Shown one piece after another: positions 54,052 through 62,178 of a DNA stretch of 64,000 bases (its first letter is position 1; each line of letters starts with the position of its first letter). Below the pieces are notes generated by a model that did not search any database, had not been told where the DNA came from, and saw only the letters and a program-made list of their open reading frames with translations. The translations under genes and the position numbers were made by a program. Source of the DNA: Rudaea sp. 3F27F6 (GTDB lineage: Bacteria; Pseudomonadota; Gammaproteobacteria; Xanthomonadales; Rhodanobacteraceae); the NCBI RefSeq assembly GCF_005503555.1, contig NZ_SCNG01000005.1:124001-188000 (forward strand). Direction: 5' to 3'.

Positions 54052-55415
54052 AGCCTCGCGAAAACAACTTTGCCATAGCGGAGCAGAACGTTCTTGGCGG
54101 CTGCATGCTTGACGCCAAGGCGTTCTGGTCAATCGCGGACGTAGTGACGGAGCGCGACTTTTCCAGTCGCCGACATTCGGTCATTTTCGGCGCGATAAGC
54201 GAACTTGTTCGAGAGGGTAGCTCCGCAGACTCAATCACCCTTGCCGAATGGTTCGAGTCGCACAAGATTTCCGATCTTGTGGGTGGTGTGAGCTATGTCA
54301 TTGATCTGGCAAACACTACGGCGAGCACAGCAAACATTCGGGCATGGGCGGAGATCGTCCGGGACCACGCGATCGGCCGTCGCGTTCGAGAGGCGGGCAC
54401 AAAGATCGCCTCACTAACTGGTCCGGACTCGCTTGCAGAGGCTCAGGCAGTCCTCGGCTCGGTTGTCGGTGGGTCAGCGGCGCCGACCAAGGACGCGAAG
54501 GCCGCTATGCGCGGTGTGTTGCGGGTGATGCAAGCGCAGACCGACCGTGATTCCGATCTGCTCGGCGTGTCCACCGGCTTCCCGATGCTCGATGAAATGA
54601 CCGCGGGATTCCAGGTGGGTGAGCTGGTCTTGGTGGCAGGGCGCCCCAGTATGGGAAAGAGCCTGCTGGCGATGCAGTTCGCGCATACGGCAGCGGCAGC
54701 GGGCGTTCCTGCACACGTCGTCACCTTAGAAATGCAGACCGCGGCTTGCGTCACTCGCATGATCTCGGCGCGTTCGGAGGTGCCCTTTGACATCGTGCGG
54801 GACGCAAAAAAAATTGAAGATCACCACTGGCCTCGAATTGTATCGGCAGGCGACGACATAGGCGCTTTACCCCTGTACTTCGACGATGACGTCTACGACT
54901 TGGCTAGCGCATTAGCGCGAATTCGTCAGGCAAACATGCAGCACGGGACTAGGCTCGTCGTGTTGGACTACGTGCAGCACATGCGGCTGCCCGAAGCCCA
55001 AACGATGGCCCTCGCGGTGCAAGAGGTAACGCGAGAACTGAAGGCGACGGCCAAAGCGCTCGGAATAACGATCGTCCTTGTCTCGCAGCTCAACCGCTCG
55101 CTTGAGCAGCGCGCGGACAAACGTCCGATGATGAGTGACCTGCGCGAGTCGGGCGCGATTGAACAGGACGCCGACGTGATCCTGTTCATCTACCGCGATG
55201 AGTACTACAACACCGAATCGCCCCATGCTGGCTTCGCCGAAGCACTGATCAGGAAGCAGCGCAACGGTCGAACGGGAATGGTCCCGTTGCGCACTCGCTT
55301 CGATATCCAGCGCTTTGACGCAGCGCCGGGTGGATTGCCACAAATCGCTCCAAGCGCTCCTGCGCGCCGATATCGCGGATTCGGTGGCAACTCAGGAAGA
55401 GCGATCAATGATTGA
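54048..55415 (+). CDS. DnaB-type replicative helicase
   Basis: 455 residues. N-terminal DnaB domain (ENNFAIAEQNVLGGCMLDAKAFWSIADVVTERDF), then a RecA-like domain with Walker A AGRPSMGKS (about 197-205), THVVTLEMQ-like strand (VVTLEMQTAACVTRM), Walker B LVVLDYVQHMRL, and VSQLNRSLEQRADKRPMMSDLRESGAIEQDADVILFIYRDEYYN. Replicative ring helicase acting with the preceding gene product. The C-terminal tail is short and Gly/Arg-rich. Confidence 0.95.
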   Translation: MKPRENNFAIAEQNVLGGCMLDAKAFWSIADVVTERDFSSRRHSVIFGAISELVREGSSADSITLAEWFESHKISDLVGGVSYVIDLANTTASTANIRAWAEIVRDHAIGRRVREAGTKIASLTGPDSLAEAQAVLGSVVGGSAAPTKDAKAAMRGVLRVMQAQTDRDSDLLGVSTGFPMLDEMTAGFQVGELVLVAGRPSMGKSLLAMQFAHTAAAAGVPAHVVTLEMQTAACVTRMISARSEVPFDIVRDAKKIEDHHWPRIVSAGDDIGALPLYFDDDVYDLASALARIRQANMQHGTRLVVLDYVQHMRLPEAQTMALAVQEVTRELKATAKALGITIVLVSQLNRSLEQRADKRPMMSDLRESGAIEQDADVILFIYRDEYYNTESPHAGFAEALIRKQRNGRTGMVPLRTRFDIQRFDAAPGGLPQIAPSAPARRYRGFGGNSGRAIND

Positions 55416-55581
55416 CTCTCTACGCGAACTGGCTGAGCACCAGATGCGAAAGAACATCGCGACTCGAGCCGAGAATCGGGCGTGGGTAAAAGAGCATATT
55501 CCAGAACTTGCGCTGCTGTTCGATGGCCTTGCGGAAGCCTGCATGGAGCCCCGTATGGTGGTTTTGGAAAGATTCGCATGA
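55408..55581 (+). CDS. Small phage protein
   Basis: 57 residues, beginning 8 bases inside the helicase gene and overlapping the next gene by ATGA. Reads SLRELAEHQMRKNIATRAENRAWVKEHIPELALLFDGL. Helical. No family recognised. Confidence 0.6.
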   Translation: MIDSLRELAEHQMRKNIATRAENRAWVKEHIPELALLFDGLAEACMEPRMVVLERFA

Positions 55582-55967
55582 TTCGAATCACCATCCCTGA
55601 GGCACTACCCGGGCAGAACGTTCTACTCCGCATGCACTGGGGAAAGCGCACTCGTCTCCGCAAGCGGGTGGCATGGCTCGTCAAAGCTGCGTTGTTGGAG
55701 CACGGCAGTGGATATCAGGTTGGCGCGCCACCCATTCAGCGCTGCCGCATCACGATCACGCGCCGTTGTCGGCGACGGCTCGATGACGACAACGCGGCGA
55801 GTAGTGCCAAAGCGGTGCTTGACGTTCTGCAGCCGCTATCAAAAACGCATCCTGACGGCCTGGGCGTCATTCAGGAGGACTCGCGGTGCTGCATCGTGGC
55901 GCCGCTTGAGGTACGTCAGGAGCCCGGTAAGGGAGAAACCTTGGTGGAGATCGAGGAATTGCCGTGA
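55578..55967 (+). CDS. RusA-like Holliday junction resolvase
   Basis: 129 residues. The RusA pattern is visible: RITIPEALPGQNVLLRMHWGKR at the start, RCRITITRRCRRRLDDDNAASSAKAVLDVL (the DDDN acidic cluster), and LGVIQEDSRCCIV. RusA proteins are small dimeric nucleases that cut four-way DNA junctions. Coupled by ATGA/GTGA overlaps to its neighbours. Confidence 0.8.
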   Translation: MIRITIPEALPGQNVLLRMHWGKRTRLRKRVAWLVKAALLEHGSGYQVGAPPIQRCRITITRRCRRRLDDDNAASSAKAVLDVLQPLSKTHPDGLGVIQEDSRCCIVAPLEVRQEPGKGETLVEIEELP

Positions 55968-56362
55968 CAGCTGAGCGCACCGATTGGCAGGAAACCGGGC
56001 GTGATCGTATGACTCGCGATCAGCAGAAATTGCTCAACGCGGCCTGTGGCGATTTGGCCGAGGCAATTCGATTTTGGCACGGTGCCCGATTTGACAAAGA
56101 TGACTTCCGGCATCTGATCGCAGCGTGCGTGTTGGGTGAGCGAATTGTCCCTGGAGTTAACACGGGCCACGGTAATCCCGGTCTGATCCGCATGTCCCGT
56201 AGCAGTTTGGAATTCACGAGATCGCAGGCGACCGAGGCCATCAGGATGGCATTCGACATTGGAGATAACCCGGGGGATCAAGGACTATCGAGTAAGCCGG
56301 TACGGTGGGGAGCAACCGTATGCCTTGCCCGTTTCGTGGCGGATGAGCGTGACGCTGCGTGA
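55964..56362 (+). CDS. NinB-like recombination protein
   Basis: 132 residues from a GTG overlapping the RusA-like stop. Segments: DLAEAIRFWHGARFDKDDFRHLIAACVLGERIVPGVN, GLIRMSRSSLEFTRSQATEAIRMAFDIGDNPGDQGLSSKPVRWGATVCLA. The layout and position resemble NinB/Orf-type recombination mediators, but the match is loose. The stop is shared with the next GTG. Confidence 0.5.
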   Translation: MTAERTDWQETGRDRMTRDQQKLLNAACGDLAEAIRFWHGARFDKDDFRHLIAACVLGERIVPGVNTGHGNPGLIRMSRSSLEFTRSQATEAIRMAFDIGDNPGDQGLSSKPVRWGATVCLARFVADERDAA

Positions 56363-56703
56363 GATCGAAGAATAGCCGACCGCTGACCGACGACGAGGCC
56401 GAGTGGCTTGCGGATGTGAAGAGCGTCGCCTGCGCTTTTTGCGACGCACCACCGCCGGTAGAGGCCCACCATCCGAAGCAAGGGCTCCATTTCGGCACGG
56501 TGGCGGCCTGCCATCAATGCCACGAAGCGAGAGTTTGGCGTATCGGCAGAATGACGGAACAGGAAGCAGCGAACGAAACGACGCGACGTGTGGTGCGGCT
56601 CCGGGCCGGGAAACCGGCATCGGTAGCACTGATGTCAACAGACCAGAAAGCGAGATCGAACCGCTTGTCGTCGGACAAGATTATTCCAAGGGGTGCGGCG
56701 TGA
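56359..56703 (+). CDS. Ref-like/HNH recombination nuclease
   Basis: 114 residues from a GTG in the preceding stop. Zinc-binding, HNH-type core: CAFCDAPPPVEAHHPKQGLHFGTVAACHQCHEARVWRIGRMTEQEAANETTRR. This matches the phage Ref (recombination enhancement function) nuclease family, which uses such a Cys/His arrangement. Expected to cut DNA during phage recombination. Confidence 0.75.
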   Translation: MRSKNSRPLTDDEAEWLADVKSVACAFCDAPPPVEAHHPKQGLHFGTVAACHQCHEARVWRIGRMTEQEAANETTRRVVRLRAGKPASVALMSTDQKARSNRLSSDKIIPRGAA

Positions 56704-56807
56704 TATCGCGTCACTACGTGAAAGCATACAAATTCGATGGCGAAGAGCTGGATGCGTTGGACGCGCCCGGCTGCTGGATCGAACTGAGCCTGTTGGATAC
56801 GCAATGA
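56700..56807 (+). CDS. Very small phage protein (35 aa)
   Basis: GTG at 56700 overlapping the preceding stop (GTGA). Reads VISRHYVKAYKFDGEELDAL then DAPGCWIELSLLDTQ. The chain of overlaps through this operon supports translation. Function unknown. Confidence 0.5.
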   Translation: MISRHYVKAYKFDGEELDALDAPGCWIELSLLDTQ

Positions 56808-56833
56808 TGATGGTGGCTCGCCAGTGGCACCAA

Positions 56834-57223
56834 CTACTTGCTCGCTTCGGTCTTCACATGGGCGCACGCCGTGGACTGCGAGTGAGCGAAGTCAATTATG
56901 TTTGCAGTGAAGTGCATGATGAAGACAACCAAAGAGAAAGCACAGCCCATGATGATGCACCAGGTGGTCGGAGCCCAGGTCGCAGCGCGGGAGTTTCGCA
57001 TTTCAGCATATACGGCCTCGGCAAAAAGCCAGAATACGATCATGCCGATCACGAACGAGATCCAGTAAAGCGTCCAGAACATGCGATCGGTAGAGGCTTC
57101 ATTGAAGATGTGGCCCTTCCCGTACAGAACGTATCCGGCTATGTACAGGAACGAGATACAGAGACCGAGATTCTTGATCAGGTCGACAAATTCCTTCGCA
57201 ATTCTGCGCCAGAACTCTCGCAT
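56834..57223 (-). CDS. Four-helix membrane protein, antisense to the late operon
   Basis: 129 residues with GGGGAAATCGT before the ATG at 57221-57223. Hydrophobic segments: LGLCISFLYIAGYVLY, MFWTLYWISFVIGMIVFWLFAEAVY, TWCIIMGCAFSLVVFIMHFTANII. It sits in a gap of the rightward operon on the opposite strand, suggesting an independently expressed accessory gene. Membrane proteins in this setting sometimes block superinfection, but that is not shown. Confidence 0.65.
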   Translation of the reverse strand: MREFWRRIAKEFVDLIKNLGLCISFLYIAGYVLYGKGHIFNEASTDRMFWTLYWISFVIGMIVFWLFAEAVYAEMRNSRAATWAPTTWCIIMGCAFSLVVFIMHFTANIIDFAHSQSTACAHVKTEASK

Positions 57224-57351
57224 ACGATTTCCCCGTCGTTGTCGTCGCGCACAAGGTGCGCGTTGGCAATCTCACGGATCGCGACGAAGGCTGAAGGTTC
57301 CATTGAATGCCGAGCGCACAGCGCGGCGCCGTTAGCACTTAGAGGTGAAGT

Positions 57352-57588
57352 GTGACGGTCTACACCAAACCGGAGCGCTTCGTGGAGCGCGGCCAGCGCA
57401 GGCGCATCGTTGCAGAGATAAATCAGCGTGGCGGTTGTGCCTGCTGCCTGAACCGCGACAAGTCGGCGGATGCGTGGGGTAGGTCGTTCTGCACCGGCAA
57501 GTCGCGCTGCTTTCCACTTTGTCTGCATACGCCTGGAATCAGATTTGAGCTGGACGAAACTACGTTGGGAGAATCGAGTGATCAATGA
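57352..57588 (+). CDS. Cys-rich small phage protein
   Basis: 78 residues from a GTG with GAGGTGAAG upstream. Reads TVYTKPERFVERGQRRRIVAEINQRGGCACCLNRDKSADAWGRSFCTGKSRCFPLC, probably a zinc-binding fold with five to six cysteines. Overlaps the next gene by 11 bp. Family not recognised. Confidence 0.6.
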   Translation: MTVYTKPERFVERGQRRRIVAEINQRGGCACCLNRDKSADAWGRSFCTGKSRCFPLCLHTPGIRFELDETTLGESSDQ

Positions 57589-58006
57589 AGCGCAGTTAGA
57601 TGTCCGGCTGGAACAGTGGGCGAAGGAGTACGGGCAGGGCGGCGACATGCCGCAGACTCGGACCCGGAACTGCCTACAGTCCCTGATCGACCATAGGGGT
57701 TTCGTGCCATCTGCGCGCGGCTATTCCGGCACGCCGATCGGCACCGCGGCCGATGAGGTCGAGCAGGCGATCTGCACGCTCGCTCAGATGCGCGGCACGC
57801 CGGGCACAGTCAGTCTTCCGTTCCGGGCTGCCATGTGCTTGCGCGCCTACTATCTGTCGCCTAAGCATTGGCCCGAGAATGAACGGCTGCGCACATTGGC
57901 CAAGGTCGGCATTCCTATGAGCCGGCAGACGTACTATCGGGCGGTGCAGTACGGACGAGCCTTCCTGCTCGGTGCGCTCGTCACCGTGAGGGCGGAGTCT
58001 GCGTGA
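57578..58006 (+). CDS. Probable late antiterminator (Q-like)
   Basis: 142 residues from a GTG with GGGAGAATCGA upstream. Central part: LPFRAAMCLRAYYLSPKHWPENERLRTLAKVGIPMSRQTYYRAVQYGRAFLLGAL. A helix-turn-helix of the form VGIPMSRQTYYR near the C-terminus and its position between recombination genes and the lysis/terminase block fit a late-gene activator of the antitermination Q type. The family match is by layout rather than by clear motif, so this is inferred. Confidence 0.55.
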   Translation: MINEAQLDVRLEQWAKEYGQGGDMPQTRTRNCLQSLIDHRGFVPSARGYSGTPIGTAADEVEQAICTLAQMRGTPGTVSLPFRAAMCLRAYYLSPKHWPENERLRTLAKVGIPMSRQTYYRAVQYGRAFLLGALVTVRAESA

Positions 58007-58099
58007 ATACATAGCCAAGATGCCCGGGGTGAGGCGTATGATGTATAAGCGAACATCAATTCCCATCTATTGATGGTCCGGCGCCCCTCTGGAGATTTT

Positions 58100-58399
58100 A
58101 TGAAATTGGAACAGGAACAAGAATGCCCTCTTTGCAGCAGCCCAGCGAGCTTCTACTGGGTTGATTACAGCAATAGAAAGTTCTTTAAATGCCCAAAATG
58201 TACCTATTATCAAATATCTAAGGCAGCGGAAAAACGCATTATTGATTCACCGCAACAATGGCGTGACGAATATTCAAAGCACGCCTCTTCTGCGCCCGAA
58301 GGGTTTCGTCTCGTAATTATCGTACCAAGCATTCCGCCTGGCGCTGGTACACAAGTTGCTCTATCAGGCGACTATGTGGCAATCGATGATCTTCCTTAG
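58100..58399 (+). CDS. Zinc-ribbon protein, AT-rich accessory gene
   Basis: 99 residues with CTGGAG before the ATG at 58100. Two CxxC knuckles: CPLC (near 11) and CPKC (near 34), spaced by FYWVDYSNRKFFK, followed by QISKAAEKRIIDSPQQWRDEYSKHAS. Codon use is clearly more AT-rich than the surroundings (AAA, ATT, TTA), suggesting recent acquisition. Function unknown. Confidence 0.65.
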   Translation: MKLEQEQECPLCSSPASFYWVDYSNRKFFKCPKCTYYQISKAAEKRIIDSPQQWRDEYSKHASSAPEGFRLVIIVPSIPPGAGTQVALSGDYVAIDDLP

Positions 58400-58505
58400 C
58401 CATCCGCTCAAGCTGAGCGCTGTGATTGGTTGCGGTATGCTGATGTTTCCAGGGACAGCCGCCGTTTAGTTCGAACTTTTTGGCACAAAAAAGGGGACTC
58501 TTCAA

Positions 58506-59057
58506 GTGAACTTCACCTATGTTGATAATTCAAATGTGTATGCTGAGGGCTGCCGAGCATCAGCTGTGGCAAAGAAAATGCCCGGTGCGGAATCGTACAT
58601 TGAGGCCATGAGGAACAATGTGGTTGATCGTTCGTGGAACGTTGATTATGGGCATCTTCATGAGTTTGCATGTGGTGACAAGGCGGAAATTGGCTGCGCG
58701 AAGCTATGGGGTTCTCCGCCGCCCAGTGACTCCTTCTGGAAGATGGTTGAAAGAAAGGGTTTTGAAGTAAAGACTTACGACAAAAATTTCGCCGGGAAGG
58801 AAAAGAAAGTGGATGTTGCGATTGCGCATCAAATTACGAAAGATGCCTATACCGGCAAGATCAAGAAAGGCACGGACGAAATCACGCTGGTTGCAGGAGA
58901 TAAAGACTTCTGCCCGGTCGTAGAAGACCTCGTAGAAAATGGCTTTACTGTGCACGTCGTTTTCTGGGACAACGCAGCGCCAGAGCTGAGGGCCGCGTGT
59001 AGTAAGTTCACAAGCCTCAATCCGTTCTTGAGCTATGTCGGCAACGCGAGTGCTTAA
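58506..59057 (+). CDS. NYN (PIN-like) domain protein
   Basis: 183 residues from a GTG at 58506. NYN/LabA-type features: FTYVDNSNVYAEG (first Asp), KKVDVAIAHQITKDAYTG (second Asp), ITLVAGDKDFCPVVEDLVENGFTVHVVFWDNAAPELRAACSKF (third/fourth acidic residues). This acidic set coordinates metal in RNases of the NYN superfamily. Probably an RNase. Like its neighbour it is AT-rich for this genome and looks like an accessory insertion. Confidence 0.75.
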   Translation: MNFTYVDNSNVYAEGCRASAVAKKMPGAESYIEAMRNNVVDRSWNVDYGHLHEFACGDKAEIGCAKLWGSPPPSDSFWKMVERKGFEVKTYDKNFAGKEKKVDVAIAHQITKDAYTGKIKKGTDEITLVAGDKDFCPVVEDLVENGFTVHVVFWDNAAPELRAACSKFTSLNPFLSYVGNASA

Positions 59058-59084
59058 CTATTCGTACAAGCGGACAGGAATTGT

Positions 59085-59324
59085 ATGGAGGTCACGGTAG
59101 ATCAAAGCGTTGTCGATCAGGTTGGCACGTCGCATCGAACAATGGATGTCAACAGCGATGCAACTGGCGCGCAAACGGTACTTGCCGAAGCTGATGCCTA
59201 TGAAAATGCTTGCGTAGCTACACGATCGGAAATAGTGTACGAGGATGGGCATAGTGACGGTTCTCGACCGCGACTCGAATGGGGAAATGCTCCGCGGCCA
59301 TTTCGTCTATCTCGGTTTCGCTGA
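59085..59324 (+). CDS. Possible small protein
   Basis: 79-codon frame (MEVTVDQSVVDQVGTSHRTM then acidic and Ala/Asp-rich) whose end overlaps the GIY-YIG gene by 80 bp. A weak ribosome site (ACAGGAATT) precedes the ATG. No family recognised; it may be chance. Confidence 0.3.
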   Translation: MEVTVDQSVVDQVGTSHRTMDVNSDATGAQTVLAEADAYENACVATRSEIVYEDGHSDGSRPRLEWGNAPRPFRLSRFR

Positions 59325-59700
59325 GGAGTCAGGTGGCGCGATTCACGTGAAGGTCGGGCGATCATCTGACCCATACCGACGGTTTTTGGCGCTATCGCAT
59401 GCAAGCCCGATCGAGATCAAGCTGTTTCGGTGCGTGCGCCTCCCGTATCTCGAAAGCTCGAAGATCGCGGAGAAACTGATACATCGCGGCTTGGCGGAAT
59501 TCCGTTCGAACGGTGAATGGTATCGGTTCGATGCAAGAATTCCTGAGCACAAGCAAACTCTGCATCGCGTCTGCAGGGGCGTTCTGGATAAAGTCGCCTC
59601 GAGCGGATGGCATTGGGATACAGTGCACATGAAGGCGTTGCGCGCTTTGGCTCGACAAAACCAGGCGATTGGACGCCAGATCAGTTTGAAGGCTGCATAG
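59245..59700 (+). CDS. GIY-YIG-like nuclease domain protein
   Basis: 151 residues. N-terminal half: HFVYLGFAEESGGAIHVKVGRSSDPYRRFLAL, with the strand-helix pattern and a VKVGRS...R step of the T5orf172/GIY-YIG type, then SSKIAEKLIHRGLAEFRSNGEWYRF, with Glu in the usual metal-ligand region. The GIY and YIG strands are degenerate (FVYLG and VKVG), so activity is uncertain. A strong terminator follows. Confidence 0.6.
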   Translation: MGIVTVLDRDSNGEMLRGHFVYLGFAEESGGAIHVKVGRSSDPYRRFLALSHASPIEIKLFRCVRLPYLESSKIAEKLIHRGLAEFRSNGEWYRFDARIPEHKQTLHRVCRGVLDKVASSGWHWDTVHMKALRALARQNQAIGRQISLKAA

Positions 59701-59724
59701 CAGTCGTGACAAATGAAGTTTCAA

Positions 59725-59747
59725 GCCCGGGCCAGTCCCGGGCTTTT
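59725..59747 (+). terminator. Intrinsic terminator after the GIY-YIG-like gene
   Basis: GCCCGGG (59725-59731) and CCCGGGC (59737-59743) around CCAGT, then TTTT and after GCG another TTTT. It separates the early/accessory block from the lysis block, whose transcription probably needs antitermination to pass it. Confidence 0.85.
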
Positions 59748-60003
59748 GCGTTTTCAAGCCCCGTAAAAAACCGAACGAATCCGGCGCTCCCCGGACATCG
59801 GCTGACTGGCTAAGCCGGTCGCGGGGCCACCTTTTCTGCGGCAGTTAGAGCAAGAAGCCGTTCCCGTCGTGAGACGCCACCGGTTCGCCTATTCGGATCT
59901 TCATCGCTACCCATTCACTGCCGCAGGACCTTTTTGGGAGATTCCCATGTGCCGATTCTTCGGCCGCTTGTTCCGTTCACCGTTTTCAATTCTGGAGACC
60001 ATC

Positions 60004-60363
60004 ATGTCAAAGCTCGACAACGTTGAAACCATTGTTTCTCAGCTTTCCACCGATCTTGGCGAACTCACTACGGCCGTATCTGGCATCGGAACGGATGTCC
60101 AGGCCGCGCTCGACAAGCTGTCGACTTTGAATGCCAGCGTCGTCACCGATGCGGATCTGGCGACTCTCGCGAATCAACTTGGCGCGATCGATCAGGGCGT
60201 GAAGTCGGCTACTGCCGGCCTGAACGCTTCAAAGATTGCAATCGACACCGCTCTGAATCCCACACCGGCACCTTCGCTGGCCGAACCGCCTGCGCCGGAA
60301 TCGCACGAAGACGCGGCCGCTGTCGGTGCTGCGGGTGGCTCCGAGGCCAAGCCGGAAGGCTAA
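60004..60363 (+). CDS. Phage hypothetical protein with coiled-coil
   Basis: 119 residues from the ATG at 60004 with GGAG seven bases upstream (another ATG lies at 59947). Reads SKLDNVETIVSQLSTDLGELTTAVSGIGTDVQAALDKLSTLNASV, heptad-rich, then a Pro/Ala/Glu tail. Similar short coiled-coil proteins precede lysis or tail genes in many phages. No function assigned. Confidence 0.65.
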   Translation: MSKLDNVETIVSQLSTDLGELTTAVSGIGTDVQAALDKLSTLNASVVTDADLATLANQLGAIDQGVKSATAGLNASKIAIDTALNPTPAPSLAEPPAPESHEDAAAVGAAGGSEAKPEG

Positions 60364-60366
60364 GCT

Positions 60367-60861
60367 GTGCTCAATCTTCCTGTCACGCCAGCGGATTGTC
60401 TGGCGCAGGCAATTGTGCCTGCGCTGGACTTGCTGCCGGGAAAAATGGATTCGCAAGAAGCGCGCGTCCAACTACTGGCAACAGCGTGGCAGGAGACAAA
60501 GCTACGGACGAGGCATCAATACGGCAATGGACCTGCGCGCGGCCTCACGCAGTACGAGCGAGGTGGCTTGCAGTGTGTTCTCAGTAATCCGCTGACGCAC
60601 GTCCTCGCACTCCAGCTTTGCGAAGCACGGGGCGTTGCTCCAACTGCGTTCGACGTTTGGAACGCGCTCGAATTCGATGATGTTCTCGGCTTCGGAATGT
60701 GCCGATTGACCTGCTGGGCCGATTCAAAGCCGCTGCCGGCGCTCGGCGATGCAAACGCTGCTTGGGCGTTCTATCTAAGCGCTCAGAATCCGGGCGTCCC
60801 GCGACCAAAAGACTGGCCTGACAGCTACCGCATCGCACTTGAGGCCGTAGAACATGGGTGA
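60367..60861 (+). CDS. Lysozyme-like phage endolysin
   Basis: 164 residues starting at GTG 60367. The catalytic-site-like stretch is LLATAWQETKLRTRHQYGNGPARGLTQYERGG, with Glu in WQET as the likely acid and GPARGLTQYE typical of lysozyme/transglycosylase-fold endolysins. No signal peptide or membrane segment, so it needs a holin. Followed by two membrane proteins and a spanin pair. The substrate is peptidoglycan by context. Confidence 0.65.
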   Translation: MLNLPVTPADCLAQAIVPALDLLPGKMDSQEARVQLLATAWQETKLRTRHQYGNGPARGLTQYERGGLQCVLSNPLTHVLALQLCEARGVAPTAFDVWNALEFDDVLGFGMCRLTCWADSKPLPALGDANAAWAFYLSAQNPGVPRPKDWPDSYRIALEAVEHG

Positions 60862-61192
60862 GCCTGTATCGAGCACGCTGGGGATCAAGCTGGGAACTGC
60901 GGTATTCGGCTTTGCTGGCGGCATTGTCTCCCTGGCGTTTGTGAAGGACTTATCGCGCACTCAAGCAATTCTCGCGGTGTTTGTGGGACTAATCACGGCG
61001 ATTGCCATTACGCCGATGATTGCAGAATGGACCGGTTTGAAATCAGCCGGTGTCGAGAACGGCGTCGCTTTTGTCATCGGGCTGTGCGCGATGTCGGCTC
61101 TGCCGGCAGCAAAGAACGCAGTGAGGAACCGCATCGGTAACCTCGGCGGAACTGCATCCCAACCCAATCAGGGGGACGGAGGTGCGCAATGA
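60854..61192 (+). CDS. Holin-like membrane protein
   Basis: 112 residues, overlapping the endolysin gene end by 8 bp. Hydrophobic segments: GTAVFGFAGGIVSLAFV, ILAVFVGLITAIAITPMIAEW, VAFVIGLCAMSALPAA, giving three helices (class I holin-like). Short charged C-terminus. Its place next to the endolysin supports a holin role. Confidence 0.7.
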   Translation: MGEPVSSTLGIKLGTAVFGFAGGIVSLAFVKDLSRTQAILAVFVGLITAIAITPMIAEWTGLKSAGVENGVAFVIGLCAMSALPAAKNAVRNRIGNLGGTASQPNQGDGGAQ

Positions 61193-61494
61193 TCCACATC
61201 TCGATGCTCGATCTCGTCGATGTCATCGCTTTGATTTCGATCACTCTGTTGATCGGTGATGAACTTCGCGTCATGGACGGTCGTCGACAACCATTGCTCG
61301 CGATAGCGTTTGCGATGGTGGCAATAGGTTCGTTTGTAGGTATTTGGTTCGACATTGGACCAGGTGAGCCGAAATGGTGGGACGTCATTATCGATGTCGG
61401 TCTTGCTGTGTACTTGGTGCTGCTGCGCCGACTTGATACGGCGAGACAGCTTCGCCGTCTTCACTTACAGCGCAACACGAGGTCACTGCACTGA
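61189..61494 (+). CDS. Membrane protein of the lysis cassette
   Basis: 101 residues, ATGA-coupled to the previous gene. Three hydrophobic segments: LVDVIALISITLLIGDEL, LLAIAFAMVAIGSFVGIWFDI, WWDVIIDVGLAVYLVLLRRL. A second holin-like or antiholin protein is likely by position. Confidence 0.6.
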   Translation: MIHISMLDLVDVIALISITLLIGDELRVMDGRRQPLLAIAFAMVAIGSFVGIWFDIGPGEPKWWDVIIDVGLAVYLVLLRRLDTARQLRRLHLQRNTRSLH

Positions 61495-61829
61495 TGCTTG
61501 AGAAGATCGCTGCACTGTCCGCGTGGGCAGGAGAACTGCCGCTCAAGATCTGGCTGCTCGCTGCGGCAGCACTGTTCGTAGTGCTCTCGCTGGTCACGTT
61601 TGCATGGCACGAGCGCGAGCTCGGCGAGCAGAAGTGCGAGGCGCGCGTGAATGCCGCGACCACCGCAACGGAAGCGCAGGTCAGGCAGGAAACACTGGCA
61701 CTCGCTCCATACCTCGACAAATTCAACGCGCTAGACGAAGCGCTCAAAAACAATGCGCCTCCAATCCAGACTGACTTTACTTGCGCTACTGCTGATCCTG
61801 CCGTCGTGCTCCGCGCTAACGCGCGCTAA
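61494..61829 (+). CDS. i-spanin (Rz-like)
   Basis: 111 residues. One N-terminal membrane helix (LKIWLLAAAALFVVLSLVTFAW) and a periplasmic coiled-coil-like tail (HERELGEQKCEARVNAATTATEAQVRQETL). Its 3' part contains the nested o-spanin gene in another frame, the classic Rz/Rz1 arrangement. It spans the periplasm to fuse inner and outer membranes at lysis. Confidence 0.82.
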   Translation: MLEKIAALSAWAGELPLKIWLLAAAALFVVLSLVTFAWHERELGEQKCEARVNAATTATEAQVRQETLALAPYLDKFNALDEALKNNAPPIQTDFTCATADPAVVLRANAR

Positions 61830-62028
61830 GCCCGTCGAGTTCCGTTGCCCGCAGCAGTGTCGCGACAAATGCCCAGACGCGCAGGAGTGGAACGGCCGTA
61901 AGGATGACGACTATCTCGTCTGGCTACAGCAGACGCACATCAAGCAAGGTGAAGCCTGTGACGCACGGCGACAACTATGCGCACGATGTCTGGATGCGTT
62001 AGAGCGAGCAGGAGTGATCAAGCAGTGA
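61753..62028 (+). CDS. o-spanin lipoprotein (Rz1-like), nested in Rz
   Basis: 91 residues, starting 77 bp inside the Rz gene in another frame. Signal peptide with lipobox LLLILPSCSA (lipidated Cys near residue 19), then RCPQQCRDKCPDAQEWNGRKDDDYLVWLQQ, Cys-rich. Rz1 lipoproteins sit in the outer membrane and meet Rz. Longer than lambda Rz1. Confidence 0.8.
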   Translation: MRLQSRLTLLALLLILPSCSALTRAKPVEFRCPQQCRDKCPDAQEWNGRKDDDYLVWLQQTHIKQGEACDARRQLCARCLDALERAGVIKQ

Positions 62029-62178
62029 GCGGTTCGCATTTCGGTCACGCCATTCAGGTTGTTGAGGTTGTTCAGTTTTCGGACGGGTCCTTTCCGCCAA
62101 CCGGAACCCCAGCGGGAACGCAGAGCCGCAATTTGTGTGAATAGACGGTTCGAATTCGTTTCCCTTTCTTAACAATTC

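Noticed and set aside
57178-57648. 156-codon minus-strand ORF
   Set aside because: Antisense to two coupled phage genes with good ribosome sites, and composition is shadow-like.
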